Of a DNA stretch of 64,000 bases, positions 11,270 through 21,592 are shown piece after piece. The stretch is from contig CAUYUJ010019894.1 in NCBI GenBank assembly GCA_963575745.1, positions 1-64,000 on the forward strand, written 5' to 3'. Within the stretch, counting starts at the first letter, position 1, and the number at the start of each line of letters is the position of its first letter. The notes below the pieces were generated by a model. It saw only the letters and a program-made list of their open reading frames with translations. It was not told where the DNA came from and did not search any database. Source of the stretch: Prorocentrum cordatum. Its lineage: Eukaryota; Sar; Dinophyceae; Prorocentrales; Prorocentraceae. A program made the position numbers and the translations under genes.

Positions 11270-12130
11270 GCACATGTTGGCCCCGGGACATGGCCCAGGC
11301 CACGCGGCCAACGCCAGCGGAAGACGGCCCCATTTCGGCAGACGCGCTTCCGTGCGGCATGGGCGGCCCCAAGATGGTCCGCAAGATGGTCCAAGGGAGC
11401 CACGAGTCGTCAGCAGGTCGATTCAGGCCGTCCAGGATGACTTCCCGACGGGCGCGCAAGCTACCAAGCCGCCCCAGGAGGCCTTGAAGAGGCCCCCCAA
11501 CAGAGCCCCAAGAGTCAACATTCATTTGTTTTCCCTAATCAAACTTTTAAAGTTTTTTCGCGTTTTCGCCGTATCGGCTTCCAGACGCTCCAAGACGGCC
11601 CGAGAGGCCCCGAAGATCACCCCCAAATGGCCTAAGAGGGCCCCAAGAGAGCGCCCAGACGGCCCAAGACGCCCCGAAGACGGCCCAAGAGGCCTCCAAG
11701 ACGGCCCAAGAATGCCCTAGGAACGCCCCGAGAAGGGCCCCAGCGGGGGGGCAGGGACCGACATTTTGGGTTCTCCGCTCGGAAAACCACCCAGGAGGCC
11801 TCAAGAGGCTCCCAAAAGGCCTCAAGAAGCTTCGAACAGGTCCCCAGCAAGCCCCCAGGGGCCCCCAATGGGGCCCCAAGACTGCCTAAGAGGGGCCCGA
11901 GAGATGCCTGGAGACGCCCCAGGGCCCGAAAGACTGCCAACATGGCTCCAAGATGGTCGGAGACGCCCCAACAACGTGGCACAACGTCAAACGGACAACA
12001 CGGGAATAAATCTGATACGCTTTAAAGCGGCACAACGTCAAACGGACAGCACGGGAATGCGCATCATGCGCCCTATAGGCATTATCTTCTTTGTTGTTCT
12101 CTTCCTCGCAAGTCACGCCCACTTGTCCTC
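11270..12130. repeat. modular dispersed repeat, copy 1
   Basis: Modules in order: a segment with GGCAGACGCGCTTCCGTGCG and GGCGGCCCCAAGATGGTC (11330-11450); GAGCCCCAAGAGTCAACATT (11503 on) with a short AT-rich stretch; CCAAGACGGCCCAAGAGGC arrays; GGGACCGACATTTTGGG near 11755; and AACGGACAACACGGGAA at about 11990 and 12040. The same modules recur at 13.6-15.0 and 15.8-17.2 kb. No coding capacity was identified; it could be a non-autonomous element or decayed repeat. Confidence 0.8.
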
Positions 12131-12389
12131 CAAGGTCGGGGTTCGTGGCAGTATCAGGTTTACTCATGTTGGCCACTTTCGGGGCATCTTGTGGTCTCTT
12201 GGGGGCGCCCTGGAGTCATCTTCAAGCGCCTCGAGCTATCCTGGTGCGTCTTGGCAGCCTCCTGAGCCTCTGAAGGCCGAAGCAGGGCCGCAAGCTCCAG
12301 CAACGGCTCTGAAGCCCCCAGGCCGAAATGATTTACCCAGGGGGGGGGGGAGTTTCAAGAGAATGGGCCGCCCGCAGGCCCAGGGGCCC

Positions 12390-13260
12390 AGTCGCTGGTT
12401 ACATGGTCTCAATCGTCGCACTCCTCATTCCCGATACTGGGGCGGCTGGCGGAATCTGGAGATCCCGTCGTATCCCCTATATCAGCATCAAGGCAGCTGG
12501 CGCGCAACGTCTCACTTTGAGGCTTAGCTACAAACAGAGAGCTGTAAGCGATTCGCAGAAGCGCAGCCAGCAAGCAACCTTGGAGACGACCTAGGGGCCT
12601 CACGCCTCCTTGCGCGAGGACAGAAGCATACTTCACCCACCGCGTCAGAGGTACCCACGGGACCGCGCATCTGGTGCGAACCACGTCTCGTGCAGACTTG
12701 CGGCGGCGGCGCGCGCACTGGCACCACTGACGTCGTGCCGTTGGCGCGAGGCTCTCATCGCCGAGGCACGGGCGGCGCTGCCTCGAGCCCAGCTCCCAAG
12801 GCTGGGCACGTCGGCCGCCGGGCGGCGGCGGCCTTCTGCTCCCAGAAGGCCTCGGACCCGAGGCGCCCGAGCGGGGCCACCTCCGGCGCCGGCACTGCAG
12901 GCCCCCCCCCCCCTCGGGCGCCGGCCCTCGACGGGGCACCGCCTCGCGGAGCGCCGTGTGGAAGGGCGCCGGCTCGTTGCCATCCCTCGGCGGTGCGGTG
13001 GGGCCCCAGCGCTTCTCGTGCGCGGCGGCGCCCTGGTCGTCGCCGAAGGCGAGCAGGAGCAGGTCTGGTGCTGAGCACTGCGTGCGGGCCGAGCTGAGCC
13101 CGCTCGACTCTGGGTGCGCTGCCTTGCCCATTCCATTCTCGACGGGAGCTGCCTCTTCGCCTTGAGGCATCGCGCGCGGGCTGAGCATGCCAGTGGTGTG
13201 CTGGCCGGCCAGCAGTCACACAATGCCAGCGGAGGCCTCCCCTGAGCCACAAATGGCTAC
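12390..13260 (-). other. GC-rich, possible gene remnant on minus strand
   Basis: Overlapping long frames on both strands come from very high GC. Some minus-strand stretches look protein-like (TRWVKYASVLAQGGVRPLGR followed by LQGCLLAALLRIAYSS), which would include a short hydrophobic helix. No domain was identified and no frame is clearly preferred. Confidence 0.2.
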
Positions 13261-13559
13261 GGCACCTCTGGCCATACAGTCGGGGCGTTGACCTAAGGAA
13301 CCCTCAGTAAGGAACGAGGCCCCTTTTTTCCATAAGTTGAACTTCGATTTCCCATCGGAAGCCAAAGGAACACCTGAGGCAAGCTGCGAAACACTTAAGG
13401 AACGCGGAGCCCCTCCCCAACCAAAAGGGTTCCTTCTTCAGGGCCCCGACTGTACTGGGCACCTCTTGGGTTGTCTTGGGCTCCTGGGCCCTCTTTTTTT
13501 CCCCGACTTTGCGGAAGGGTTCCCGTCTGGTGTTTCCCTGAGGGGGTCTGGGGGGGGGT

Positions 13560-14990
13560 AGCCCCGGGACCCCCCCCCCCCTGGCCACGGGGCGCACGCG
13601 GGCGGAAGCCGGCGGAAGACGGCCCCAGTTCGGCAGGCGCGCTTCCGTGCGGCAGGGGCGGCCCCAAGATGATCGGTAGGGTGGCCCAAGAGGACCCAGA
13701 GTCGCCAGCAGGTCGATCCAGGCCGTCCAAGATCGCGTCCAGACGGCTAAGGGAGCTCCCAGGACGACTCGGGAGGCTTCTGAGAGGTCATCCCAGAGAG
13801 CCCCAGATGTCAACATGTATTGGTTTTCGGTGGGTTTTGAAGGTTTTTTGGGTTCCCGCGTTCTCGGCTTCACGACGCTCCAAGACAGCCCAAGAGGTCC
13901 CAAAGATCGTCCCAAGTGGGCCTAAGAGGCCTCCAAAACACCAAGACAGCGCCCAGACAGTCCAAGACGCCCTCAAGACGGCCCAAGAGGCCTCCAAGAC
14001 GGCCTCCGAAGGCCCCAGGAACGCTCCAAGAAAACCTCCAGAGGAGTGGCAGGGACCAACATTTCAAGCTCTCCGCCCAAAAAAACACCCAGGAGGCCCA
14101 AGAGAGGCTCCCAGAAGGCCCCCAGGATCGCGTCCAGACGGCCCAGGGAGCTCCCAGGACACCTCGGGAGGCTTCCGAGAGGTCATCTAAGAGAGCCCCA
14201 AATGTCAATATTAATTTGTTTTCGGCGGGTTTTGAAGGTTTTTCGGGTTCCCGCGTTCTCGGCTTCCCGACGCTCCAAGACAACACAAGAGGTCCCAAAG
14301 ATCGCCCCAAGACGGTCTAAGAGGCACCCAAGAGAGCGCCCAAACAGTCCAATACGCCCACAAGACGGCCCAAGATGCCTTCAAGGCGGCCTCCGAACGC
14401 CCCAGGAACGCTCCAAGAAGACCTTCAGGGTGGGGGCAGGGGCCGACAATCTAGGCTCTCCGCCCCCCAAAAAACCCAGGAGGTCCCTAGAGGCCCCAAG
14501 GAGGCCCCCAAGATCGCGTCCAGACGGCCCAGGGAGCTCCCAGGACGACTCGGGGAAGCTTTCGAGAGGTTCCAAGAGAGCCCCAAGAGTCAAAATTCAT
14601 TGGTTTTTGTTAGGCGTTTGAAAGTGTTTCGGGCTCCTGCGTTTTCGGTTTCCTGACGCTACAAGACAGCCCACGAGGTCTTAAATATCGCCCCAAGACG
14701 GCCTCAGAGGCCCTCAAGAGAGCGCCCAGGCAATCCAAAAAGCCATCAAGACGGCCCAAGGGGTCTCCAAGACGGCCTCCGAAAGCCTCAGGAAGCCCCC
14801 AAGAAAATCTCCAGAGAGGGACATTTCAGGCTCTCCGCTCAAAAAAACTCCCAGGAGGCACCAAAGAGGCTCCCAGGAGGGCCCCCAAGAGGCTTCCAAG
14901 AGGCTCCAGGAACCCTGGAAACGGCCTTCGGGAAACCCCCACCGGCCCCCAAGGGGGTGCCCAAGACTGCCCAAGAAGGTCCAAAGATAG
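13560..14990. repeat. modular dispersed repeat, copies 2-4 in tandem
   Basis: The GGCAGGCGCGCTTCCGTGCG module sits at about 13630. The ATTGGTTTTCGGTGGG-like AT-rich module recurs near 13815, 14215 and 14600. The GGGACCAACATTT-type module recurs near 14050, 14440 and 14820. Between them lie CCAAGACGGCCTCCGAA repeats. The spacing of about 390 bases between successive AT-rich modules shows a partial tandem array. Confidence 0.8.
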
Positions 14991-15234
14991 GTGGAGACGC
15001 ACTCACAGAGCGTGACACCGCCAAACGGACAACGCGCGAACCAACGCCAGGTGCCCACTAGGCACGCTCTTCTTTGCTGTTCGCTTGCTCTCAAGTCACG
15101 CCCCCTTGCCCAAGAGGGCTTCAATATTGCCACAAATGCTTCATAGCGTGAAATCGGGGAACACGGGAACCAACACAATGAGCCCCACAGTCATCATCTT
15201 CTCTGCTGTTCTCTTTCTCGCACGTCTCTGCCAC

Positions 15235-15835
15235 TGTCCCCCACCAGTGGCTCGCATACTCGCGTGCTCAGCTCACCTCGCAAGGCCTTCATTTGACGAA
15301 TGGCTCGCATGGTGCCGTGCTGAGCTCACTTCGTGACTCGTATGTTCGCCTGCTCTCCATCTTTCCTCCCCCGGTGGCTCGCATGGCCACGTGCTGAGCT
15401 CACCTCACAAGGCCCTCATTTTACAGGTGGCTCGCACGGTGCCGTGCTGAGCTCACTTCGTGGCTCGCATGTTCACGTGCTCTGTTCGCGCACTTCCCCC
15501 TCTCAACACCTTTTCACGCACGACCAGTAGGCCCTCAGGCTGGCCCCAGAGGGGCCCTGGAGCCCTGCACGTTACCCAAGCTTCCTTTTTTCACACCTGC
15601 ACGCGCACGGCCCTTGCAAAGCCGGTGGCTCGCATGGTGGCGTGCTGAGCTCACCGCACACGGCATTATTTCATTTAAGTGGCTCACATGGTGTCTTTCT
15701 TGCAAGCCACGCCCATCTGCAGTCCGCTGGTGGCTTGCATAAAAGCGTGATCGGCTCACCTCGCACGGCCCTCATTTTGCGACTGGCTCACATGGTGCCG
15801 TGCTGACCGCACTTCGTCGCTCGCATCTTGTCCAA
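15235..15835. repeat. irregular tandem repeat, TGGCTCGCATGGTGCCGTGC family
   Basis: Phrases of the type TGGCTCGCATGGTGCCGTGC followed by TGAGCTCACTTCG or TGAGCTCACCTCGCAAGGCC recur at about 15300, 15370, 15430, 15628 and 15782 with variable spacers. No coding potential. Confidence 0.8.
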
Positions 15836-17200
15836 GACGACTTCCTGACGGCCCTGGAAGGCACCGAGCCGCCCCAGGAAGCTTCCGAGAGGCCCCCCAA
15901 GAAGCCTCGGAGAGGCTTCCAGGAAGCTTTCAGAGGCTCTAAAGAGGGCTCCAAGTCTGCCCCAGAGGGCCTCAAGATGGCTGGAGACGTCCCGACAAAG
16001 CATCACCGCGTCAAACGGACAACACGGGAACCAACGTCAGATGCCCTCTTGGCATCCGTTTCTTTGCTGTCCTCTTGCTTTCAAGTCGCACCCACTTGCC
16101 CAAGAGAGCCCCGGGATAAACGCAAACGCTTCAGAACGTCAGAACGGCCCAAGAGCCCTCCAAGGCGGCCTCCGAAGCCTCAGGAACGCCCCAAGAAGGC
16201 CTCCACAGGGGGGGGCCGGGACCGACATTTTGGGCTCTCCGTCTAAAAAGACCACCAGGAGGCCCCAAGAGGCCCTCAGGAGGGCCCAAAAGCCTTCCAA
16301 GAGGCTACAAGAAGGCCCCATAGCCATCATCTTCTCAGCTCTTTTTCCCTGACCTTGCGGAGGGGTTCCCGTTCAGTGTTCCCCTGGGGGGGTCTGGGGG
16401 GGTACCTCCTGGGACATGGCCCCAACCACGCGGCGAATGCCGGCGGAAGCCGGCCCCATTTCGGCAGACGCGCTTGCGTGCGGGCACGGGCGGCCCCAAG
16501 ATGGTCTGCAAGATGGTCCAAGAGAGCCACGAGTCGCCAGCAGGTCGATCCAGGCCGTCCAAGATGGCTTCCTGACAGGCCCAGAAGCTACCAAGCCGCC
16601 CCAGGAGGCCCCCCAAAAGAGCCCCAAGAGTCAGAATTCATTGATTTCCCTTGGGTGTTTCAAGGTTTTTAGCGTTTTCGCTTTTTCGGTTTCCCGACGT
16701 TCCAAGACGGCCCAAGAGGCCCTAAAAATCGCCCTAACACGGCCTACGAACCGCCCCCAAGAGAGCGCACAAGACGGCCCAAGACGCCTCCAAGACGGCC
16801 CAAGAGGCCTCCAAGACGGCTTAAGAAAGCCCCAGGAACGCCCCAAGAAGGGCCCCAGAGGGGGAGCACGGACCAGCATTTTGGGTTCTCCGCTCAAAAA
16901 CGCGCCAGGAGGCCCCAAGAGGCCACCAAGAGGCCCCAAGAAGCTTCCAAGAGGAGGTCCCCAGGAAGCCCCCAGAGACCCCCAAGAGGGCCCCAAGACT
17001 GCTTAAGACGGCCCCGAGATGGTCGTCGGAGACGCCCCAGGGCCCGAAGGCTGCCAACATGGCTCCAAGATGGTCGGAGACGCCCCGACAAAGTAGTCCG
17101 GCGTGAAACGGACAACACGGGAACCAGCATAATGCGCCTTAAAGCGGCACAGTGTCAAACGGACAGCACGGGAATCAGCATTATGCACCCTATAGACATC
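15836..17200. repeat. modular dispersed repeat, further copies
   Basis: It repeats the module order seen at 11.3-12.1 kb: the GGCAGACGCGCTTGCGTGCG module near 16460, the AT-rich GATTTCCCTTGGGTGTTT module near 16640, the GGACCAGCATTTTGGG module near 16870, and the AACGGACAACACGGGAA phrase near 16015 and 17105 with a variant near 17158. Internal order is conserved between copies, which suggests one ancestral unit of about 1 kb. Confidence 0.78.
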
Positions 17201-17855
17201 TTCTTCTTTGTTTTCCTCTTCCTCGCAAATCATGCCCCCTTGTCCTCAAAGGTCGGGGTTCGTGGCTACATCAGGTTTTTGCTCCTTCATTGGCACATCT
17301 GCGCGACAGGCTGTCCAACCACCAGCGAACGATACGACATCGAGCCCAGCGCCTATCGGCATGGCAGTGCGAGCTCTGTCTACAGGCACCTCTGTGCCGC
17401 GAAATAAATAGCACTCCTGTCGAAAAATTAAGAAACTCTGGGCCGCTGCAAACGTACAGCTGCAATACCTTGCACGACGTCTCCGGGCCTGTACATAAAG
17501 AGGCACCAGTCCGCGGCGCGTTTGCTTCCTCAAGCTCGGCCATCAAGACGACGGGTGAGATTTGCCCGATGAGCTACTGCGCCTGCGTGTGACCATGCCG
17601 CTGCCCCCGCTGGGGCGGTGCGGCTGACGAGCTTTGCACGCGGCCCCCGCGCGCGCGCGGCCGGCGCGGGGGGCGCCAACGAGAGAGAGGTTCGGCCAGA
17701 ACTGCCCGGCGGGGATGCCCAGCAGTGCCCCGCAGCACGCGATCGCGACGGGGAGCGCCGTGACGGCCGCGGAGCCCCTCGGCAGCAAGGCTGTCGCGCC
17801 CGCAGGCCGCCTGGCACGCCGAGGCTGGCACGGCAGCGAGACCACTGCAGGCCCG
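17201..17855. other. no gene seen; 3' flank of the kinase ORF
   Basis: This lies downstream of the minus-strand kinase gene. It holds no recognisable domain. No obvious poly-A remnant is seen after the kinase stop codon at 17856-17858. Confidence 0.4.
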
Positions 17856-19982
17856 TCAGGCTGCCATCACAGGGAAGCGAAGCGCTCTCACCGTGTCGCG
17901 CGCACCCTTTAGGGTGTAGACGAAGGCTCCGAACTCCCCGCCGACGTTGTGGAACATCTTCCGCGTCAACGGGAAGCTCTCGTTCGGCATCATCCAGCCA
18001 AACTCTTCCGCGCCACGCTGCGCATAGCACGGCGTCGTTACTGCTCGTAAGCGCCTCGCGCGTCTCATCTTATGTACTACGTCATTACTCACTGCCTCTG
18101 GGTATTCAAACTGTAGAAAGCTGCTCTCCCTCTTGCTCGAAATGGCGTGCGCCCCGACTATGCCATCATCTGCGTCGCACCAGACGAAACCGCCGTTACA
18201 GATGAGCTGCGTAAAGGGCGCGAACTTGTCCTGAAACGACACCTCGATGCCACTCAGTCTCTCCATGGGGAACGCCCAGAAGTAGTGCGTGGCCTCTTCT
18301 GGGATACCGGCGAATTCTCGCGTGTGCAGTGGAAATGTGAGCGCTGCCGTCGGGGAGGTGTCGAGCATCAGGCCGTCCGCGCCCAGCGCGATCTTCTTCA
18401 GCTGCTGCTTCACTGCAGAGATCGCGTTCATGGTGTGATCTGAGATCGCGCTCTTGATTGTCTGTATGCTCGGCCTGCCAGCGCGACTGGCGTCGTCCTC
18501 CAAGCTGGCAGAGGAGTGAGATCCCACCATCTCCTCGCGATTGAAACTGATCTTGAGCTTGTCCGACGATGTGCTGGCCGGTCTGTGCAAGTGCGCCATG
18601 TCATCGGGCAGCAGCGGGACCAGCGGCACCGGCGCCAGGAAGTCCGGGAACTGGGCCGCGCCGTCGTACTTGCGCGCGAAGCGGTCCTTCACGACCGTCC
18701 AATTGCACCTGGTGTCGATGGTCTCGAAGGCGCTGAGCACCGGCACTGCTCCAGAGTTGTCGATGCGGGCGACGAAGTCGCACAAGGGCGTCAGCGTGTT
18801 CAGCGCCTTGTCCATGGCCCCGAGAGATGCCGCGATGAGGTGCTCGGGGATGTCGCGCCCAGTCCTTTCGGCGCGAGTCTTGATGCGCTCGCGGATGACA
18901 GCTTCGCCCGCGTAGACGTACATGATAGAGATCTTGTAGTGGGGGTACCTGTGCCTGATGTCCTCGAAGACCTTGGCATAGAACTCCGCGTTGCGGAGCG
19001 ACCCGTCTATCCAGATGTTCTGGCTCCGCTCCATCGCCGCCCACTGCGAGACCTCCATCATCATGGAGGACTCCTGGTGGCACATCGTGCCTGCATCGTG
19101 ACCACACCTCTCCACATACTTCGGCCATTCAGGCATCATCAGCTTGAATGCGTCGGGGTCTACGTGCACAATATTTTCCAGAGGGAAGAAGCCGCGCATG
19201 GACATCCAATTCATGCAATAGCCTTTGCCTACTCCCATGGGCCCGCAGGTGAACACGAGCCAGGGCGACGGCTGCCGGAACGAGCGGACAACGGTGCTTT
19301 TGATAACCTTGTCCTGCCAATTCTGTCTTTCGATGGTGTAATTATTATGATAAGAATAATCCAACTCTTTCCTGAATCTCTTGAAAGCCTCGGTGAACTC
19401 GTCACCCTCCATACTGTACATCTGGTTTGTGGGCTTCGTGTAATCGTAGCCCTCCGGGGTCTCGAAGCCATTGGAGGAGTCTGCCTTGAACTTCAGCAAG
19501 AGCATCTGCAAGGTACCCGAGTCGGGGCCCGACTTCACCGCGCTGGCGAACTGCGCCCGCCCGACCTTGCCGTCATCATCCCGTGGTATCTTCTCGAATA
19601 TTCTCGCCACCTCATGATGTCTGAGGTCGGAAAAGCCGAGGTCCTGAGCCATAGCTACTAAGTGGTCCTCGGTCAAGAAATGTTCCTTCTTGAGGCCATC
19701 TGGGAACATGGTCTTGCGGCTCACCGTGTCACTGAATGTGCCGCTGGCCGTGCCGCCCAGCCTGGCCTTGGAAGCCTTCGAGCTGCTGCTGGGGCTGAAC
19801 TTGGAACTCGTCTTCGCCTTGTCCACAGTAAACTCATAGAACACCTGGATCATGGTGTCGTCCACCTGGTCCTCCGGCAGCAACGAGATCCCCCCATCGG
19901 CATTTTGTCTCCATGGCTGCTTGACCTCCGCCTCCAGGACGCTGGATTGCTTGGCCTCCCTTGAGGAGTGGGAGCATCCCAT
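17856..19982 (-). CDS. zeta-toxin-like P-loop kinase with degenerate EF-hand and MGC N-terminus
   Basis: An uninterrupted 708-aa ORF from the ATG at 19982. The frame is open further upstream, but this start yields MGCSHSSREAK, a classical N-myristoylation/palmitoylation signal, and a relict spliced leader lies 54 bases upstream. The order is: Ser-rich basic N-terminus; an EF-hand-like helix pair with loop RDDDGKVGRAQF, missing the first acidic residue and with Gln in place of Glu at position 12, so probably weak for calcium; and a P-loop kinase of the zeta-toxin/AAA_33 type. The kinase has Walker A GPMGVGKG, VHVDPDAFKLMMPEW and WIDGSLRNAEFY. A C-terminal region of unknown fold contains HYFWAFPMERLSGIEVSF and a short EFGAFVYTLKGARD end. 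Eukaryotic relatives are usually treated as kinases of unknown substrate, not toxins. Membrane attachment through the N-terminus is an inference. The single exon fits a retrogene. Confidence 0.85.
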   Translation of the reverse strand: MGCSHSSREAKQSSVLEAEVKQPWRQNADGGISLLPEDQVDDTMIQVFYEFTVDKAKTSSKFSPSSSSKASKARLGGTASGTFSDTVSRKTMFPDGLKKEHFLTEDHLVAMAQDLGFSDLRHHEVARIFEKIPRDDDGKVGRAQFASAVKSGPDSGTLQMLLLKFKADSSNGFETPEGYDYTKPTNQMYSMEGDEFTEAFKRFRKELDYSYHNNYTIERQNWQDKVIKSTVVRSFRQPSPWLVFTCGPMGVGKGYCMNWMSMRGFFPLENIVHVDPDAFKLMMPEWPKYVERCGHDAGTMCHQESSMMMEVSQWAAMERSQNIWIDGSLRNAEFYAKVFEDIRHRYPHYKISIMYVYAGEAVIRERIKTRAERTGRDIPEHLIAASLGAMDKALNTLTPLCDFVARIDNSGAVPVLSAFETIDTRCNWTVVKDRFARKYDGAAQFPDFLAPVPLVPLLPDDMAHLHRPASTSSDKLKISFNREEMVGSHSSASLEDDASRAGRPSIQTIKSAISDHTMNAISAVKQQLKKIALGADGLMLDTSPTAALTFPLHTREFAGIPEEATHYFWAFPMERLSGIEVSFQDKFAPFTQLICNGGFVWCDADDGIVGAHAISSKRESSFLQFEYPEAVSNDVVHKMRRARRLRAVTTPCYAQRGAEEFGWMMPNESFPLTRKMFHNVGGEFGAFVYTLKGARDTVRALRFPVMAA

Positions 19983-20036
19983 GAGCGCGGCCGGGAAGCT
20001 CAGGCGCGCTCCTACGGGGCTGTGCGGCCGCGAGCA

Positions 20037-20057
20037 CTTGAGCCAAAATGGTTCTGG
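20037..20057 (-). other. relict dinoflagellate spliced leader
   Basis: On the minus strand the 15 bases CCATTTTGGCTCAAG exactly match the 3' part of the dinoflagellate spliced leader. Counting the six bases 5' of it, 18 of 21 match. It lies 54 bases upstream of the kinase ATG, in the same strand, which is a plausible 5' UTR length. A leader in genomic DNA next to a gene means that a trans-spliced mRNA was reverse-transcribed and reinserted. Confidence 0.8.
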
Positions 20058-20140
20058 ATTGGGCTCTTGGGGCCTCTTGGTGGCTTCTTGAATCGCCCTG
20101 GGGTGCTCCGGTAGCATTTTAATCCTCTTCCCTCTCATTT

Positions 20141-20692
20141 GAGGGAGTTTGTCTTGTGAACTCACGTCATCCTGACCCCCGGCGCGCGAAGAAATGGGCC
20201 CGCCAACCGCCCCCCCGGTCCCGGAAACGGCGCCATCCGTCACCGCCTGCCAAACCGGCGCCCTCGCCTGAGACATCCTCCAAAAATCGCCCCCGGAAGA
20301 GGCTCTCAACCGCCCCCCCGGTACCAGAAACGGCGCCATCCGTCACCGCCTGCCAAACTGGCGCCCTCGCCTGAGACAAAATCGCCCCCCGGACCCTCCC
20401 CAAGAGGCTCTCAACCGCCCTTCCGGTCCCGGAAACGGCGCCATCCGTCACCGCCTGCCAAACCGGCGCCCTCGCCTGAGACATGCTCGAAAAATCGCCC
20501 CCCGGACCCCCCCCAAGAGGCTCTCCGAGGGGTCCGGGGGGGTGGGTCTGGGGAGGTCCGGGGGGGGGATCCGGGGGGGGTCCCGAGGGTGTCCGGAGAG
20601 CTCCGGGGGGGGGTCTGGGGGGGGTGCGGGGGAGCCCAGGGGGTCGGGAAGGGGGGAGGGCAGGGGGGGGAGTGGTGGGAGGGGGGAGAAGG
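20141..20692. repeat. tandem-repeat block A (about 105-bp unit)
   Basis: Three units carrying CGGCGCCATCCGTCACCGCC and CCTCGCCTGAGACATCCTC occur with landmarks at 20228, 20331 and 20436. They are followed by a G-rich tail of GGGGGTCCGG-type runs. The block is preceded by TTTGAGGGAGTTTGTCTTGT. The same block, with the same flanks on both sides, recurs at 23032-23672. Confidence 0.9.
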
Positions 20693-20707
20693 GGACACGC
20701 GGGCGCA

Positions 20708-20750
20708 ATGTATCTATATATGTATATATATATATATATATATTCACAAA
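20708..20750. repeat. TA/TATG microsatellite
   Basis: TATCTATATATG is followed by a pure TA run. It is absent at the matching point of block B (near 23628), where GCGCAATCTATG passes straight into TTCACAAACTCCCG, so it expanded in this copy only. Confidence 0.9.
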
Positions 20751-21069
20751 CTCCCGATCAACCGCAGAGCGGCGGCTACTCGTAATTATTGAGACTCAGT
20801 CTGAAGTCCCTTCCATTTTGAGCCAGGATGACTGCGGAACGAAACCAAACTCAGTCTGTCTTTGAACAATCCCTTTGTACAAGCTCTGCGCTCACACATC
20901 TCATGCTCTTTGAGAGCTCGTGGCCCGTCTTGGAGAGCACCAAGGCCTGTTTGGAGAGGCCGATCACTGGCAATAGAAATGCTACATTGGGAGGGGCCGT
21001 GCGAAAACGGTGGCAGGCCCCTTCCCTGAACTGAGACCCTCTACACACATAGGCAACAAATATGTGTAT

Positions 21070-21400
21070 GTCGGAGGTGAGGGGGTGAGATCGAAGTGGA
21101 ACGGAGAGCCCCCCTACCGGGAAATCGATTTCGGTTTCGTGTTCGTGCGTGCCGTGCGTGCGGGCGAGGCGAAGCTGCGTGGGCGGGCGAGAGGAAAGTC
21201 TCCTGTGGCTGAGGCGCGGCCGGACCAAATGATTCTCCACCGGGCGGCCGGTGGCGCGCGGTGTCCCGCCGGTGTCCCGGTGGTGTCCTCTGTGGCTGAG
21301 GCGCGGCCGGACCAAATGATTCTCCACCGGGCGGCCGGTGGCGCGCGGTGTCCCGCCGGTGTCCCGCCGGTGTCCCGTCGGTGTCCCGTCGGTGTCCCGA
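21070..21400. repeat. composite repeat: 120-bp module, 85-bp duplication, GTGTCCC array
   Basis: 21076-21193 holds a module (GTGCGGGCGAGGCGAAGCTG among others) that recurs at about 41703-41812. Next is an 85-bp direct duplication starting at 21207 and 21292 (GTGGCTGAGGCGCGGCCGGA), then tandem CCGTCGGTGTC units to 21400. The order of module, GTGTCCC array and GATCGATAGTGA satellite is the same at the 41.7 kb locus. Confidence 0.85.
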
Positions 21401-21409
21401 TCATGATGT

Positions 21410-21453
<44 letters not shown>

Positions 21454-21592
21454 ATGATGATGATGGTGATGATGATAATGGTAATGATGATGATGTTGAT
21501 GATGGCGATGATGATGATGATGTTGATGATGTTGATGTTGATGATGATGATGATGATGATGATGCTGATGATGATGACGTCGATTGCGTGAT
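21401..21592. repeat. GAT/GTT trinucleotide microsatellite
   Basis: GATGATGTTGATGATG-type run of nearly 190 bases. Frames give poly-Met, poly-Asp or poly-Ser only. Confidence 0.95.

Noticed and set aside
18516-19661. 381-aa plus-strand ORF
   Set aside because: Antisense shadow of the kinase gene with Arg/His/Leu-rich composition typical of the complementary frame.
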